A DNA stretch of 64,000 nt from Comamonas composti DSM 21721 (GTDB taxonomy: Bacteria; Pseudomonadota; Gammaproteobacteria; Burkholderiales; Burkholderiaceae_C): contig NZ_AUCQ01000017.1 of NCBI RefSeq assembly GCF_000429845.1, forward strand, positions 1-64,000. The letters are read 5' to 3'. The position numbers and the translations under genes were made by a program. The notes below the pieces were generated by a model, which was not told where the DNA came from, searched no databases, and worked only from the letters and a program-made list of their open reading frames with translations. Positions 34,145 to 42,810 of this stretch are shown piece after piece (within the stretch, counting starts at the first letter, position 1; the number at the start of each line of letters is the position of its first letter).

Positions 34145-35346
34145 CAAAAATCAAGCAGACTCAGGCCCACGGAGAACATGGTGCGTTTGAAGTTGTAGTC
34201 CACCAGGCTGTCGCCATAGCCGCTGAACAGCTGCACATGCAGGCGCAGATTGCTCTTGCCGCCGTTCCAGCCTTCGCCCAGGGTGCGGAACCATTCGATC
34301 CGGCCCGAGCCCCGGCCCTTGCCCAGGGAGGCGCGCGCGGTCAGCGCCAGGTGGTGGCGCTCGTTCACGTTCCAGCCCAGGCGGACCTCGCCACGGCCGA
34401 TGTAGTCCTGAATGCCCGGGTTGTCGTCCTTGTCGCCTCTTTCGCTGATGCGGTGCCAGGCCTTGAGGTGGAACTGCCAGCGGTTGTCGAGCTCGGCACC
34501 GGTCATCACATACCAGCGGTTCCAGCTGCGCGACAGCGGATCGCTCTGGCCGTTGGACTGGTGGACCAGGCCTACGCCGCTGTAGCGCCAGCGCCAGCCA
34601 AACGGCAGCGGGGCATCCGTGGGGTAGACGTAGAACACCTCGGGCTCATGGTCGGTGTTGCGAAACGGCCGTGAGAGGCCGGGGTTGAACAGCTGCCAGT
34701 AGGACTGCTGGGTGTAGCCGAACCACAGCGAGTCCTTGCCGCTGGAGGTGGGGCCGGTGAGCATGCCCTGGGCGATCTTGGTGCGCGCCGACAGGTGCAG
34801 GCGCATCTCGTTCTTCTGGTAGTCCTCCTCGGCCGGCGCGCCGCGCGTGGGCGAGTACGGCTGCTGGTTGATGCGGCTGCTGGTGACCACGGAGACCGAC
34901 ATCGGCCGGTAGCCGCGAAAGCTGAAGGTGCCGCAGTCGCTGCCGGGCTCCAGCTCGAAATAGCGCGAGACCTCGCTGTAGCGCGGATCCCGGCAGCCGC
35001 CGTTGGTGGGCGTGGCCGGCAGGGCCAGACCCTGGCCGGCGTCGGCGGTCACCACGGGCTCGGGCAGGGGCAGGTTCCGGGCCTCGGCATCGGCATTGGC
35101 CAGTGCGCTGGCGGCGGGTGCATTCCAGCCCGAGGCCGGCGGCGGCGTCAGCGGCTGCTGTTGCTGGGCCCAGGTGTCGAAGCAGGCCAGGCGCGCCTGG
35201 TTGTCCGTGGTGGCCGCGCACTGGCGCCAGGTGTCGGCATCCACGGTCTGGGCCTGCAGCAGTCCGGGCGCGGCCGACAGGCCCAGGCCCAGCAGGGGGC
35301 ATAGAAGAAAAAAGCGATCCAGCGGTGTGCGGGGGCTCGTGCTCAT
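34144..35346 (-). CDS. pldA: Outer membrane phospholipase A (OMPLA)
   Basis: The enzyme (400 aa) has a signal peptide ending at GLLQAQT, then a Gln/Pro-rich N-terminal extension (to about residue 120) that is longer than in E. coli. A 12-strand barrel domain follows. The catalytic motif LVHQSNGQSDPLSRSWNRWY holds the His, Ser and Asn active-site residues. It hydrolyses misplaced phospholipids in the outer leaflet in a Ca-dependent dimer. It ends with Phe, as outer-membrane proteins usually do. I used the ATG at 35344-35346. Confidence 0.94.
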   Translation of the reverse strand: MSTSPRTPLDRFFLLCPLLGLGLSAAPGLLQAQTVDADTWRQCAATTDNQARLACFDTWAQQQQPLTPPPASGWNAPAASALANADAEARNLPLPEPVVTADAGQGLALPATPTNGGCRDPRYSEVSRYFELEPGSDCGTFSFRGYRPMSVSVVTSSRINQQPYSPTRGAPAEEDYQKNEMRLHLSARTKIAQGMLTGPTSSGKDSLWFGYTQQSYWQLFNPGLSRPFRNTDHEPEVFYVYPTDAPLPFGWRWRYSGVGLVHQSNGQSDPLSRSWNRWYVMTGAELDNRWQFHLKAWHRISERGDKDDNPGIQDYIGRGEVRLGWNVNERHHLALTARASLGKGRGSGRIEWFRTLGEGWNGGKSNLRLHVQLFSGYGDSLVDYNFKRTMFSVGLSLLDF

Positions 35347-35372
35347 GAGTGCTGTCCTGTGCATGATTGGAT

Positions 35373-35813
35373 TCAGGGCGCAAGCTTGCGCAAAACAAAG
35401 GGGCGTGCAGGGCGGTCTTCGCCTTCGAGAAACTCGCCCCGGATCTCGCGGCCGCAGCTGCCTTCGACGACCTGGCCGAACCAGGTGGCGCTGATGCGCT
35501 GGCCGTCGCGGCTTTCTTCCAGGGTCACCGTTCCATCGTCGACATCGCCGGCCATTTGAGGGCTTTGTTGCTCGCTTTTGCGTTCGATACGGCCCTTGAC
35601 CATTGCTTTCCATTCGGGATGGGGGCCGAGTGTGATCAGGACGCGCTCGCCGCTGTCCTGCAGCCGGCCTTCCCAGCGGCCCTGGAGCTGGGCATCGTCC
35701 ATCTCCTCGGGGCAGGAAGGGGCCGGCTCCGCTGCGAGAGCGGGTCCGCACAAGAAGGCCAGGGCGGCCAGGGCCGGGAACACAAGGCGGCAGATCAGGG
35801 CATGCAGGCGCAT
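35373..35813 (-). CDS. Small exported hypothetical protein
   Basis: The protein (146 aa) has a signal peptide (FPALAALAFLCGPALA) and a mature part starting AEPAPSCPEEM. It has two cysteines (in SCPE and GSCGRE) that could form a disulfide, and beta-rich segments (LQGRWEGRLQDSGERVLITLGPHPEW) suggesting a small lipocalin-like or beta-sandwich domain. I cannot name a family. It lies 26 bp upstream of pldA in the same direction and may be co-transcribed. Confidence 0.68.
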   Translation of the reverse strand: MRLHALICRLVFPALAALAFLCGPALAAEPAPSCPEEMDDAQLQGRWEGRLQDSGERVLITLGPHPEWKAMVKGRIERKSEQQSPQMAGDVDDGTVTLEESRDGQRISATWFGQVVEGSCGREIRGEFLEGEDRPARPFVLRKLAP

Positions 35814-35830
35814 GGAAGACTCTTTCTCTT

Positions 35831-37894
35831 TCAGGAAGCGGGGGGCTGCTGGGCCTTGAGCGCGAACTCCTCGCGCAGCTTGCGCAGCTTTTCGCGCGGG
35901 TCCTCGCGCGCGGTGGCGGCGTCCAGGCCCATTTCCTTGATGAAGCGGCTGGGCAGGGTGGAGACCATCTCCCGCCCCTTCTTGCGGCGCTTGGTCCAGC
36001 TCACGGCCAGGGTCTGGCGCGCGCGCGTGATGCCCACATACATCAGGCGGCGTTCCTCCTGCAGGCGCTGCGCGGTGTCGTCGCTGACTTTCTGCTGGCG
36101 GCCGTCGTCGTCATCGAGCTTGAAGGGCAGCATGCCCTCGGTCACGCCGACCAGCATCACATGCGGCCATTCCAGGCCCTTGGAGGCATGCAGCGTGGAG
36201 AGCACGACCATGTTCTGCTCTTTCTCTCGCTCGCCGATGGTGGACAGCAGGGCCACGTTCTGCGCCACGTCGAGCAGGCTCTTGATCTCGGTCTGGGTCG
36301 TGGTGCCGGCCGCATCCTCGATCTGCCCGCCCGCGCGCTGGGCCATCCAGTCGCAGAACTCCAGCACATTGCTCCAGCGCGCGGCGGCCACGGACTCGCT
36401 GTCCTCGCTGTCGTACAGATACTGCTCGTAGCCGATCTCCTGGAGCCATTCGAGCAAGAAGGCGCGCGCCTGCTCGAAGCCCAGCGTGTGGCGCGCACGG
36501 TATTCGAGGTCGTTGATGTAGCGGCCGAACTCCAGCAGGGATTCATGCGCCTTCTTGGGCAGAACGGCCTCCAGCATGTGGCTGAACAGCGCGCCGAACA
36601 TGGACAGCTTGTGCTGGGACGAGAACTCGCCGAGCTTGCCCAGCGTGGTGTGGCCTATGCCGCGCCTGGGCGTGCCTATGGAGCGCAAGAACGCGGGGTC
36701 ATCGTCGTTGTTGACCCACAGCCGGAACCAGGCGCACAGGTCCTTGATTTCGGCGCGGTCGAAAAAGCTCTGCCCGCCCGAGACCTTGTAGGGGATGTTG
36801 GCCTTGCGCAAGGCCTTCTCGAAGGGCTTGGCCTGGTGGTTGGCGCGGTAGAGCACCGCAAAGTCCTTCCACTCGGGCGGCGGGTTCATGGCCGCGCGCA
36901 GGCCCTGGATGCGGGCCACGGCGCGCTCGGCCTCATGCTCCTCGGTGTCGCAGTCCACGATGCGCACGGGCTCGCCCTCGCCCAGCTCCGAGAACAGGGT
37001 CTTGGGAAACAGTTTGGGGTTGGGCTGGATCACGTTGTTGGCCGCGCGCAGGATGGCCGAGGTGGAGCGGTAGTTCTGCTCCAGCTTGATGATCTTGAGC
37101 TGGGGAAAATCCAGGGGCAGCTTCTTGAGGTTTTCCAGCGTGGCGCCGCGCCAGCCGTAGATGCTCTGGTCGTCGTCGCCCACGGCCGTGAAGCGCGCGC
37201 GCTCGCCGACCAGGAACTTCAGCAGCTCGTACTGGGTGGCATTCGTGTCCTGGTATTCGTCCACCAGCACATGGCCGAGCACGCGCTGCCATTTCTCGCG
37301 CACCTCGGCATGGTTGCGCAGCAAGCGCATGGGCATGCCGATCAGGTCGTCGAAGTCCACGCTCTGGTAGGCGGTGAGCCGCTCCTCGTAGCGCTGCATG
37401 ATCAGCGCGATGGAGCGCTCGTTGTCGTCCTGGGCCATGGCCAGGGCCTTGCGGCTGTCCCAGCCCGCGTTCTTCCAGTTGCTGATCGTCCACTGCCACT
37501 GGCGCGCCGTGGCCAGGTCGGTGGTGCCGCCCGAGCAGTCCTTCAGGATGCCGGTCACATCGTCGGCGTCGAGGATGCTGAACTGGGGCTTGAGCCCCAG
37601 CACATGACCGTCCTCGCGCACCATGCGCACGCCCAGCGCGTGGAAGGTGCAGACCAGCACCTCCTTGGCCTGGCGGCCGATGAGGCCGGCTGCGCGCTCG
37701 CGCATTTCGGCGGCCGCCTTGTTGGTAAAGGTGATGGCCGCGATGCGCCTGGGCGCGAGCCCGGTCTCTATGAGGCGGGCGATCTTGTGCGTGATCACGC
37801 GCGTCTTGCCCGAGCCCGCGCCTGCCAGAACCAGGCAGGGGCCTTCGGTGTAGTGAACGGCCTGAAGCTGGGCCAGATTGAGTCCTGCGGACAT
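35831..37894 (-). CDS. rep: UvrD/Rep-family ATP-dependent DNA helicase (Rep-like)
   Basis: The protein (687 aa) is a superfamily 1A helicase: Walker A AGAGSGKTRVI near residue 30, VDEYQDTN (motif II), GDDDQSIYGWRGA (motif III), QNYRS (motif IV), STLHASKGLEW (motif V) and VGITRARQTL (motif VI). Length and start (MSAGLNLAQLQAV) fit Rep, which removes proteins ahead of the replication fork. The C-terminal tail is short. It is divergent from the GTPase/Roadblock operon, with 164 bp between. Confidence 0.92.
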   Translation of the reverse strand: MSAGLNLAQLQAVHYTEGPCLVLAGAGSGKTRVITHKIARLIETGLAPRRIAAITFTNKAAAEMRERAAGLIGRQAKEVLVCTFHALGVRMVREDGHVLGLKPQFSILDADDVTGILKDCSGGTTDLATARQWQWTISNWKNAGWDSRKALAMAQDDNERSIALIMQRYEERLTAYQSVDFDDLIGMPMRLLRNHAEVREKWQRVLGHVLVDEYQDTNATQYELLKFLVGERARFTAVGDDDQSIYGWRGATLENLKKLPLDFPQLKIIKLEQNYRSTSAILRAANNVIQPNPKLFPKTLFSELGEGEPVRIVDCDTEEHEAERAVARIQGLRAAMNPPPEWKDFAVLYRANHQAKPFEKALRKANIPYKVSGGQSFFDRAEIKDLCAWFRLWVNNDDDPAFLRSIGTPRRGIGHTTLGKLGEFSSQHKLSMFGALFSHMLEAVLPKKAHESLLEFGRYINDLEYRARHTLGFEQARAFLLEWLQEIGYEQYLYDSEDSESVAAARWSNVLEFCDWMAQRAGGQIEDAAGTTTQTEIKSLLDVAQNVALLSTIGEREKEQNMVVLSTLHASKGLEWPHVMLVGVTEGMLPFKLDDDDGRQQKVSDDTAQRLQEERRLMYVGITRARQTLAVSWTKRRKKGREMVSTLPSRFIKEMGLDAATAREDPREKLRKLREEFALKAQQPPAS

Positions 37895-38058
37895 GGATGG
37901 GGGAGAGTGCGTGCAAACCTGGAAAAACGGGCGAAGCATAGCGCTTTACGCAGCTTCGCTTGTGTCAAAGCCTTGTAAAAAGCTCTTATGGGAGGACTTC
38001 AGCAGTCCGGATCACATCTTGCAAACAAGCGTTCTGTTGAAAAGCGGCCATCTCAGAA

Positions 38059-38790
38059 ATGTCAAAAATAGAGCGGGCGAAAAAGGAAATCGGACTGGCG
38101 ATGGAGCTGGGCTCCTCTGCATTGCAGCAGAGGTTCGAGACCCTGTTCTCCGTCGCTGCCCGCAAATCCCTGCAAGGCTGGCGTCACGTCTCTGTGATGC
38201 AGGCCCAGGTGTTGGTGGTCGATGGCGAGCAGCCCGGCGACGAGGCGGCCGTCTGGACGCCCTGCGTAGTGTATGTGGGGGGGCAACCCCAGGCCCTGCA
38301 CCTGGGCAGTTCGCCACAGCGCTGGGCCACGCGGCTGGATGCCGACTTTACCCTGGCCGACCTCATCGACATGCTGGACCGGGCCGGGGTGTTCATCATG
38401 CAGTGGTCGCAGCGCCAGCAGATCGCGGCCCAGCAGTCCTTGACCAGGGCCCTGGCCGATCTGGAGGGCAAGGGGCTGGACTGCTCCTACCACTTTCATC
38501 TCAAGGCCTGGGTTGCCTTGCCTGCGCCCTGGAATCAGGTGCAGGGCTTGCGCGCCCTGGCCGTCCTGAGCCGCAAGGCGGTGGATGTGCGCTCGCTGTG
38601 CACGCATAGCGGGCTGGAGGTTGCCGAGCTTGCCCAGTTGCTGGCCCACCCTGGGCTGCGCAGTGCTCTGGTTTGCAGTTGGCGACCAGCCGATGCGATG
38701 AAGGCCGCCGGCCGGGCACCTGCGGCCCGGTTTTCCGGGCAATGGGTGCGCAGGCTGGCGGGCTGGGTCGCGCGAGGAGGACGGACATGA
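38059..38790 (+). CDS. Hypothetical first gene of GTPase/Roadblock operon
   Basis: I recognise no family for this 243-aa protein. It is soluble and mixed alpha/beta (IERAKKEIGLAMELGSSALQQRF helix at the start, FTLADLIDMLDRAGVFIMQW in the middle). A C-terminal part (DVRSLCTHSGLEVAELAQLLAHPGLRSALVC) looks like a small winged-helix fold. The N-terminal part could be a divergent Roadblock or longin domain, but I cannot show it. An alternative start at 38101 has AAAGGA upstream. Its stop overlaps the GTPase start (ATGA), so it surely belongs to the operon. Confidence 0.78.
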   Translation: MSKIERAKKEIGLAMELGSSALQQRFETLFSVAARKSLQGWRHVSVMQAQVLVVDGEQPGDEAAVWTPCVVYVGGQPQALHLGSSPQRWATRLDADFTLADLIDMLDRAGVFIMQWSQRQQIAAQQSLTRALADLEGKGLDCSYHFHLKAWVALPAPWNQVQGLRALAVLSRKAVDVRSLCTHSGLEVAELAQLLAHPGLRSALVCSWRPADAMKAAGRAPAARFSGQWVRRLAGWVARGGRT

Positions 38791-39350
38791 CGGGACAGGC
38801 CATGAGTGGGTTGGCAGGAAATTTGACGCGCATCAGCCTGATAGGCCCCATGGGCATAGGCAAGACCACGGCCATGCGCTCGCTGTGCGGCGAGCTCATG
38901 GCGTCCACGGACGTTCCCAATCTGGATCGCTCGGCCCATGCGAAGGCGTTCACCACGGTGGGCGCGGAGTTCGGCGAGATCGACCTGGGAGGCGGCGAGC
39001 GTTTGCAGCTCGTGGGCAGCCCCGGGCAGGACCGCTTCGACTTCGTGCGCCAGTGGGTGCTGGCGGGCAGCGTCGGCGTGCTGCTGATGCTGGATCTCAA
39101 CCAGGCATCGGCTCTCGACTATGCACAGCAGTCGCTGGCTGCGATGGCCCGGCTGGAACGGCCGCCCACGGCCATTGCGCTGAGCTGCCGTGATTGCAGT
39201 GCCCAGCAGCAGCAGGATTTCAGCGCGGCCTTGACCGCGCAGGGGCATGGCGTCCTGCCCCTGGTGCCCGCAGATCCCCGCGAGCGCGCCCAACTGCTGG
39301 ATGCGCTGGACGTGCTTGTTTCCCTGCTTCTTTTGCAGAGCCAAGAATGA
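38787..39350 (+). CDS. Small Ras-like GTPase of the COG2229/CvnD type
   Basis: The protein (187 aa) has a P-loop GPMGIGKTT (residues 20-28), a switch-I-like TTVGAEFGEIDL and a G3-like GSPGQDRF (77-84). These match the CvnD GTPases of Streptomyces conservons, where the pattern is TTVAMDFG ... GTPGQ. The G4 NKxD motif is absent, and SCRDC (133-137) stands in its place, so base specificity is uncertain. GAGGAGG precedes the start, and the gene overlaps both neighbours by 4 nt. It probably acts with the two Roadblock-type proteins encoded next. Confidence 0.85.
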   Translation: MTGQAMSGLAGNLTRISLIGPMGIGKTTAMRSLCGELMASTDVPNLDRSAHAKAFTTVGAEFGEIDLGGGERLQLVGSPGQDRFDFVRQWVLAGSVGVLLMLDLNQASALDYAQQSLAAMARLERPPTAIALSCRDCSAQQQQDFSAALTAQGHGVLPLVPADPRERAQLLDALDVLVSLLLLQSQE

Positions 39351-39748
39351 AGAAACAGACGACTCCTTCAATTCCCGCCAGGCTCATCGAGGCTGGCAAG
39401 GCCGAGCTTGCCCGCGTGATCGCGCCGCTGGAGGGCGTGCATGTGGCCTTGCTGTGCACTCCCGATGGCTTCGAGATCGCCTCCCTGCGCGTGAGCAGCG
39501 ACCTGTCCATGGAGCGGCTGTCGGCCATGGCCGGATCCCTGATCGCCATGGCCATGGCGGTGGCGACCGAGATCGGGCACCGCTCCTGCCGGCGCCTGAC
39601 CTTCGAGACGGAGCTGGGCACCGTGGTCTTTCAGAGCGTCGGTGGCCACCCGGCCGCGATTCTGTGCATGGTCTTGGACAAAAGCGCCCTGCTGGGGCGC
39701 GCGCTATGGGCCGCAGGAGAGGTCGTTGCCGGGCTTCAGAAGAAATAG
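39347..39748 (+). CDS. Roadblock/LC7-domain protein 1
   Basis: The protein (133 aa) carries one Roadblock/LC7-like domain: LEGVHVALLCTPDGFEIAS, then SSDLSMERLSAMAGSLIAMAMAVATE and FQSVGGHPAAILCMVLDKSALLGRAL. Roadblock proteins dimerise and act as GTPase activators or scaffolds, as MglB does for MglA. Its start overlaps the GTPase stop (ATGA), implying coupled synthesis of partner proteins. Confidence 0.82.
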   Translation: MKKQTTPSIPARLIEAGKAELARVIAPLEGVHVALLCTPDGFEIASLRVSSDLSMERLSAMAGSLIAMAMAVATEIGHRSCRRLTFETELGTVVFQSVGGHPAAILCMVLDKSALLGRALWAAGEVVAGLQKK

Positions 39749-39814
39749 CTTTTGCAGTGGTAGCCCGGCCCGATGAGGGTTCATGCCGGGTGATTTTTTT
39801 GAGAGGGATGGTTT

Positions 39815-40174
39815 ATGGCTTCGATAACTGACTCGTTGAACGCTTTGCTCACGATTGATGGCGCCATGTGCGCGGGACTGGTGGACAGCTCCAGCGGCAT
39901 GCTGATGGGAAGTGTGGGCTCCGGCCTGGACATGGAGCTTGCGGCCGCAGGCAATACCGAGGTCGTGCGGGCCAAGCTCAAGACCATGCGCATGCTGGCG
40001 CTGCACGATTCGCTGGAGGACTTCCTGATTACGCTCGGACACCAGTACCACATCATCCGCCCCGTCGTGGCCCATGACGGCGTGTTTTTCTACCTGGTGC
40101 TGGACAAAGACCGCTCCAACCTCGCGCTGGCCCGCCGCAAGGTCCAGGATGTGGAGAAGGAGCTGGCTTTGTAG
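39815..40174 (+). CDS. Roadblock/LC7-domain protein 2
   Basis: The protein (119 aa) is another compact Roadblock-like domain: LLTIDGAMCAGLVDSSSGMLMGS at the start, a central helix (LAAAGNTEVVRAKLKTMRML) and the last strand VFFYLVLDKDRSNLALARRK. It differs clearly from the preceding Roadblock protein, so it is not a recent duplicate. It lies 66 bp downstream with AGAGGGATGG upstream. Its TAG stop merges with a degenerate end of the repeat element. Confidence 0.82.
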   Translation: MASITDSLNALLTIDGAMCAGLVDSSSGMLMGSVGSGLDMELAAAGNTEVVRAKLKTMRMLALHDSLEDFLITLGHQYHIIRPVVAHDGVFFYLVLDKDRSNLALARRKVQDVEKELAL

Positions 40175-40191
40175 ATCGTGAACCGGCTCTT
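40171..40191. repeat. Degenerate solitary end of the 267-bp element
   Basis: AGATCGTGAACCGGCTCTTG resembles the right end AGATCGTAAACACGCTCTTA (about 16 of 20 bases). It begins inside the stop codon of the second Roadblock gene, repeating the placement seen at 13123 and 19612. Confidence 0.45.
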
Positions 40192-40198
40192 GGCCTCG

Positions 40199-41383
40199 TC
40201 AGGCCTTGCCGGGGGCCGGTCTGCGGACCCTGGCCTGCCCGAGGGCCGTGCGCCAGCGCAGGATGAAGTCGTTGTAGGACGCATTGTCCAGCGGGGCTGC
40301 AAGCTGCGGGCTCAGGGCAATGGGGCGTGCGCGGTCGCCGAGCTGCTTGAGCAAGACTGCCCTGGTGGTCTCGCCCTCGGCATCTGCGCGCAAGGCATAA
40401 AGCCCGGCAGACCGGGCCATGAGCGATTGGCCGCGCCTGGATAGCAGATAGTCCAGCCACAGGCGGGCTGCGTTGGGATGGGCGGCCTTGCTGTTGATGA
40501 GCAGGACACGCGAGGCGATCAGCGTGTAGTCCTGTGGGTAGAGGATGCCCAGCGTGGGCCGCTTGCGTGCCTGTGCCAGCGTGTAGGAGCCCAGAAGGTT
40601 GATGCCCAGACTGGCCTTTCCGCTGGCCAGCTGGCTTGCCTGAGCATCGGTGGTCAGCACAAGCCGGGTCTGGCGCTTCCCCAGCTCCTTGGCCATGGAC
40701 CAGAAGCTGTGAGCGTCGGCGGCCTCATCCTGGGCGGCAAGAAAATAGCCTATGCCTGACTTGAGAATGTCATAGCTGACTGTGCGACCCTGGTTGTGCG
40801 CCAGCCAGGAGGCCAGCTCCTTGTGGCTGCGCGGCGCCCGGCTGGCGGGAAGCGATGGCTTGTGATGGGCAAACACCACGGGCTCGTAGGTCGTGGACCA
40901 CAGCCTGTCCTGCCATCGGGCCCAGTCCGGGTAATGGCTTTTCTCAGGGGAGTCGTAGGGCTGGGCGTGGCCGGCTGTCGCCAGCGCCGCCATGTGGTCC
41001 ATGGCCGAGCTCCACAGCACATCGGCCGAGGCCCGGCCCAGCTGTCTTTCGGCAATGAAGCGGTGGTACAGCTCGGTACTGCCAAGGTCTTCGTAATCGA
41101 CGGCGATGCGCGGATAAAGACTTTGAAAATCTGCGACCAAGGGCGCTGCCACAGGCTTGTCGGTGTTCGTGTAGATGCAGAGCCGGCCTTCGTCCTCGGC
41201 CGCTCTGACCAGTGCTATATAGGATTCGGGATAGCCCGGAGGAGCCTTGGCTCGCGGTGCATAGTCGAGCAAATTATCAGAATCGGCTGCCAGCGAAGGC
41301 CCGGCCAGCCATGGGGCAGAGCCCAGGAGCATCAACTGCCCGAGGGCAAGGCGGCGCGAGGAAGGCTTTGGGGGCCGGGTCAT
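40199..41383 (-). CDS. FbpA/PgtC-like periplasmic solute-binding protein
   Basis: The protein (394 aa) has a signal (LALGQLMLLGSAPWLAGPSLAA) and a type 2 periplasmic-binding fold of the iron/phosphoglycerate class: LCIYTNTDKPVAAPLVADFQ, YEDLGSTELYHRF, ADVLWSSAMD. No ABC permease or ATPase gene is near. Its ATG overlaps the stop of the CitMHS transporter gene, so the two are translated together. It may act as a sensor or capture protein for that secondary transporter, as PgtC does in phosphoglycerate sensing. That link is inference. Confidence 0.82.
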   Translation of the reverse strand: MTRPPKPSSRRLALGQLMLLGSAPWLAGPSLAADSDNLLDYAPRAKAPPGYPESYIALVRAAEDEGRLCIYTNTDKPVAAPLVADFQSLYPRIAVDYEDLGSTELYHRFIAERQLGRASADVLWSSAMDHMAALATAGHAQPYDSPEKSHYPDWARWQDRLWSTTYEPVVFAHHKPSLPASRAPRSHKELASWLAHNQGRTVSYDILKSGIGYFLAAQDEAADAHSFWSMAKELGKRQTRLVLTTDAQASQLASGKASLGINLLGSYTLAQARKRPTLGILYPQDYTLIASRVLLINSKAAHPNAARLWLDYLLSRRGQSLMARSAGLYALRADAEGETTRAVLLKQLGDRARPIALSPQLAAPLDNASYNDFILRWRTALGQARVRRPAPGKA

Positions 41384-42699
41384 GCGGCACTTCCCATCAG
41401 CGGAATCACGCCCAGGGCCAGCGTGGCCACAAGCATGACCATGGCGGCTGACAGTGCCCACAGCAGCGTGAATCGCTGGTGGTCGCCGAATTCCACCTTG
41501 GCCAGGCCCACGAGGAGATAGGTCGAGGCCACGAGGGGACTGAGCAGATGCACCTGCTGGCCGATGAGCGAAGCGCGTGCAATCTCTGCATGGCTGATCC
41601 CATAGACCGCCGCCGTCTTGGCCAGAATGGGCAAGATGCCGAAGTAGAAGGCATCGTTGGAGATGAAGAAGGTAAAGGGAATGCTCAGCAAGGCCGTGAC
41701 AACGGCCATGTAGGGGCCGACCTGCTCAGGCACCATGGCGATCACGCTGTTGGCGATGGCATCGACCATCCTGGTGCCGGACAGAATGCCCACGAAAGCG
41801 CCTGCTGCAAAGATCAGCGACACCACAGGCACGATATTCACTGCGTAGGCTTCGATGCGCTCCTTTTGCTGGGCCGGGCTGGGATAGTTAATCATCAGGG
41901 CAATCGCTGAGGCCACCAGGAACAGCACCTGCAGCGGGACCACGTCCATGACCAGTAGCGTCATCAGGGCGACGGTGAGCAAGGTATTCGCCCACAGCAG
42001 CTTGGGACGTGCCAGGGCGGGGTGCTGGTCCGTGACAGAGACGGCGACGTGGGTTGCCTCGCTTGTGCCGTCATCCAGGCGGAGGGTGCCAAGACGCCGG
42101 GTTTCGCGTCGTCCAAGAATGAAGGCCACAAAGGTGCACCAGAGGCCGGTCAGGAGCATGGGGCCGATCATGGGGACGAAGACCTCGCCCATCTCCACGC
42201 CCAGCACACTGACGGCACGTGCCGTGGGGCCTCCCCAGGGGAGTATGTTCATGAGCTGGCCGGCCATCATGGTCACGCAGGCCAGCACCAGGCGATTAAT
42301 CCCCAGGCGCTGGTACAGCGGCAGCATGGCGGCGCAGGTGATCATGTAGGTGGTGGAGCCGTCGCCGTCCAGAGAAACCCCGGCGGCCAGCAAGAAGGTG
42401 CCCACGACGATCTTGGTCGGGCTGCCTCCCACCAGGCGCAGCACCAGCCTGACCACAGGGTCGAACAGGCCGGCATCGATCATCACGCCGAAATAAAGAA
42501 TCGCAAACATCAGCATCACGCCCGTGGGCGCAAGCTTTTTGATGCCGTCGAACATCATCGGGCCCAGCTCCATGCCAAAGCCGGCCAGCAGACCAAAGAG
42601 TATGGGAACGAGAATCAGCGCCACCATGGGTGACAGGCGCTTGGTCATGATGAGCACCATGAACGCGACAATCATGGTGTAGGCGAGTGCGGTCAGCAT
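41380..42699 (-). CDS. CitMHS-family citrate/carboxylate transporter
   Basis: The protein (439 aa) has about 12 membrane helices with CitMHS marks: LAPTGVMLMFAILYFGVMIDAGLFDP, GVSLDGDGSTTYMITCAAMLPLY and MNILPWGGPTARA. Members import metal-citrate or related complexes with protons. I used the ATG at 42697-42699 after GGAGAC; upstream in-frame sequence reads through the intergenic region. It is divergent from the AEC permease gene. Confidence 0.9.
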   Translation of the reverse strand: MLTALAYTMIVAFMVLIMTKRLSPMVALILVPILFGLLAGFGMELGPMMFDGIKKLAPTGVMLMFAILYFGVMIDAGLFDPVVRLVLRLVGGSPTKIVVGTFLLAAGVSLDGDGSTTYMITCAAMLPLYQRLGINRLVLACVTMMAGQLMNILPWGGPTARAVSVLGVEMGEVFVPMIGPMLLTGLWCTFVAFILGRRETRRLGTLRLDDGTSEATHVAVSVTDQHPALARPKLLWANTLLTVALMTLLVMDVVPLQVLFLVASAIALMINYPSPAQQKERIEAYAVNIVPVVSLIFAAGAFVGILSGTRMVDAIANSVIAMVPEQVGPYMAVVTALLSIPFTFFISNDAFYFGILPILAKTAAVYGISHAEIARASLIGQQVHLLSPLVASTYLLVGLAKVEFGDHQRFTLLWALSAAMVMLVATLALGVIPLMGSAA

Positions 42700-42810
42700 C
42701 GACAGGTCTCCGTTATTGTTCAAAGGCCTTGGCTGGCCTTTTTTGAAATGGAGCGGGATGTTAGCGCAAACTCTCGCAATGCGATAAATGAATAAAAAGA
42801 TTTCTGAGCC

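Noticed and set aside
36161-37978. Open frame of about 600 codons on the plus strand
   Set aside because: It runs antisense to the Rep-like helicase, whose seven helicase motifs are intact.
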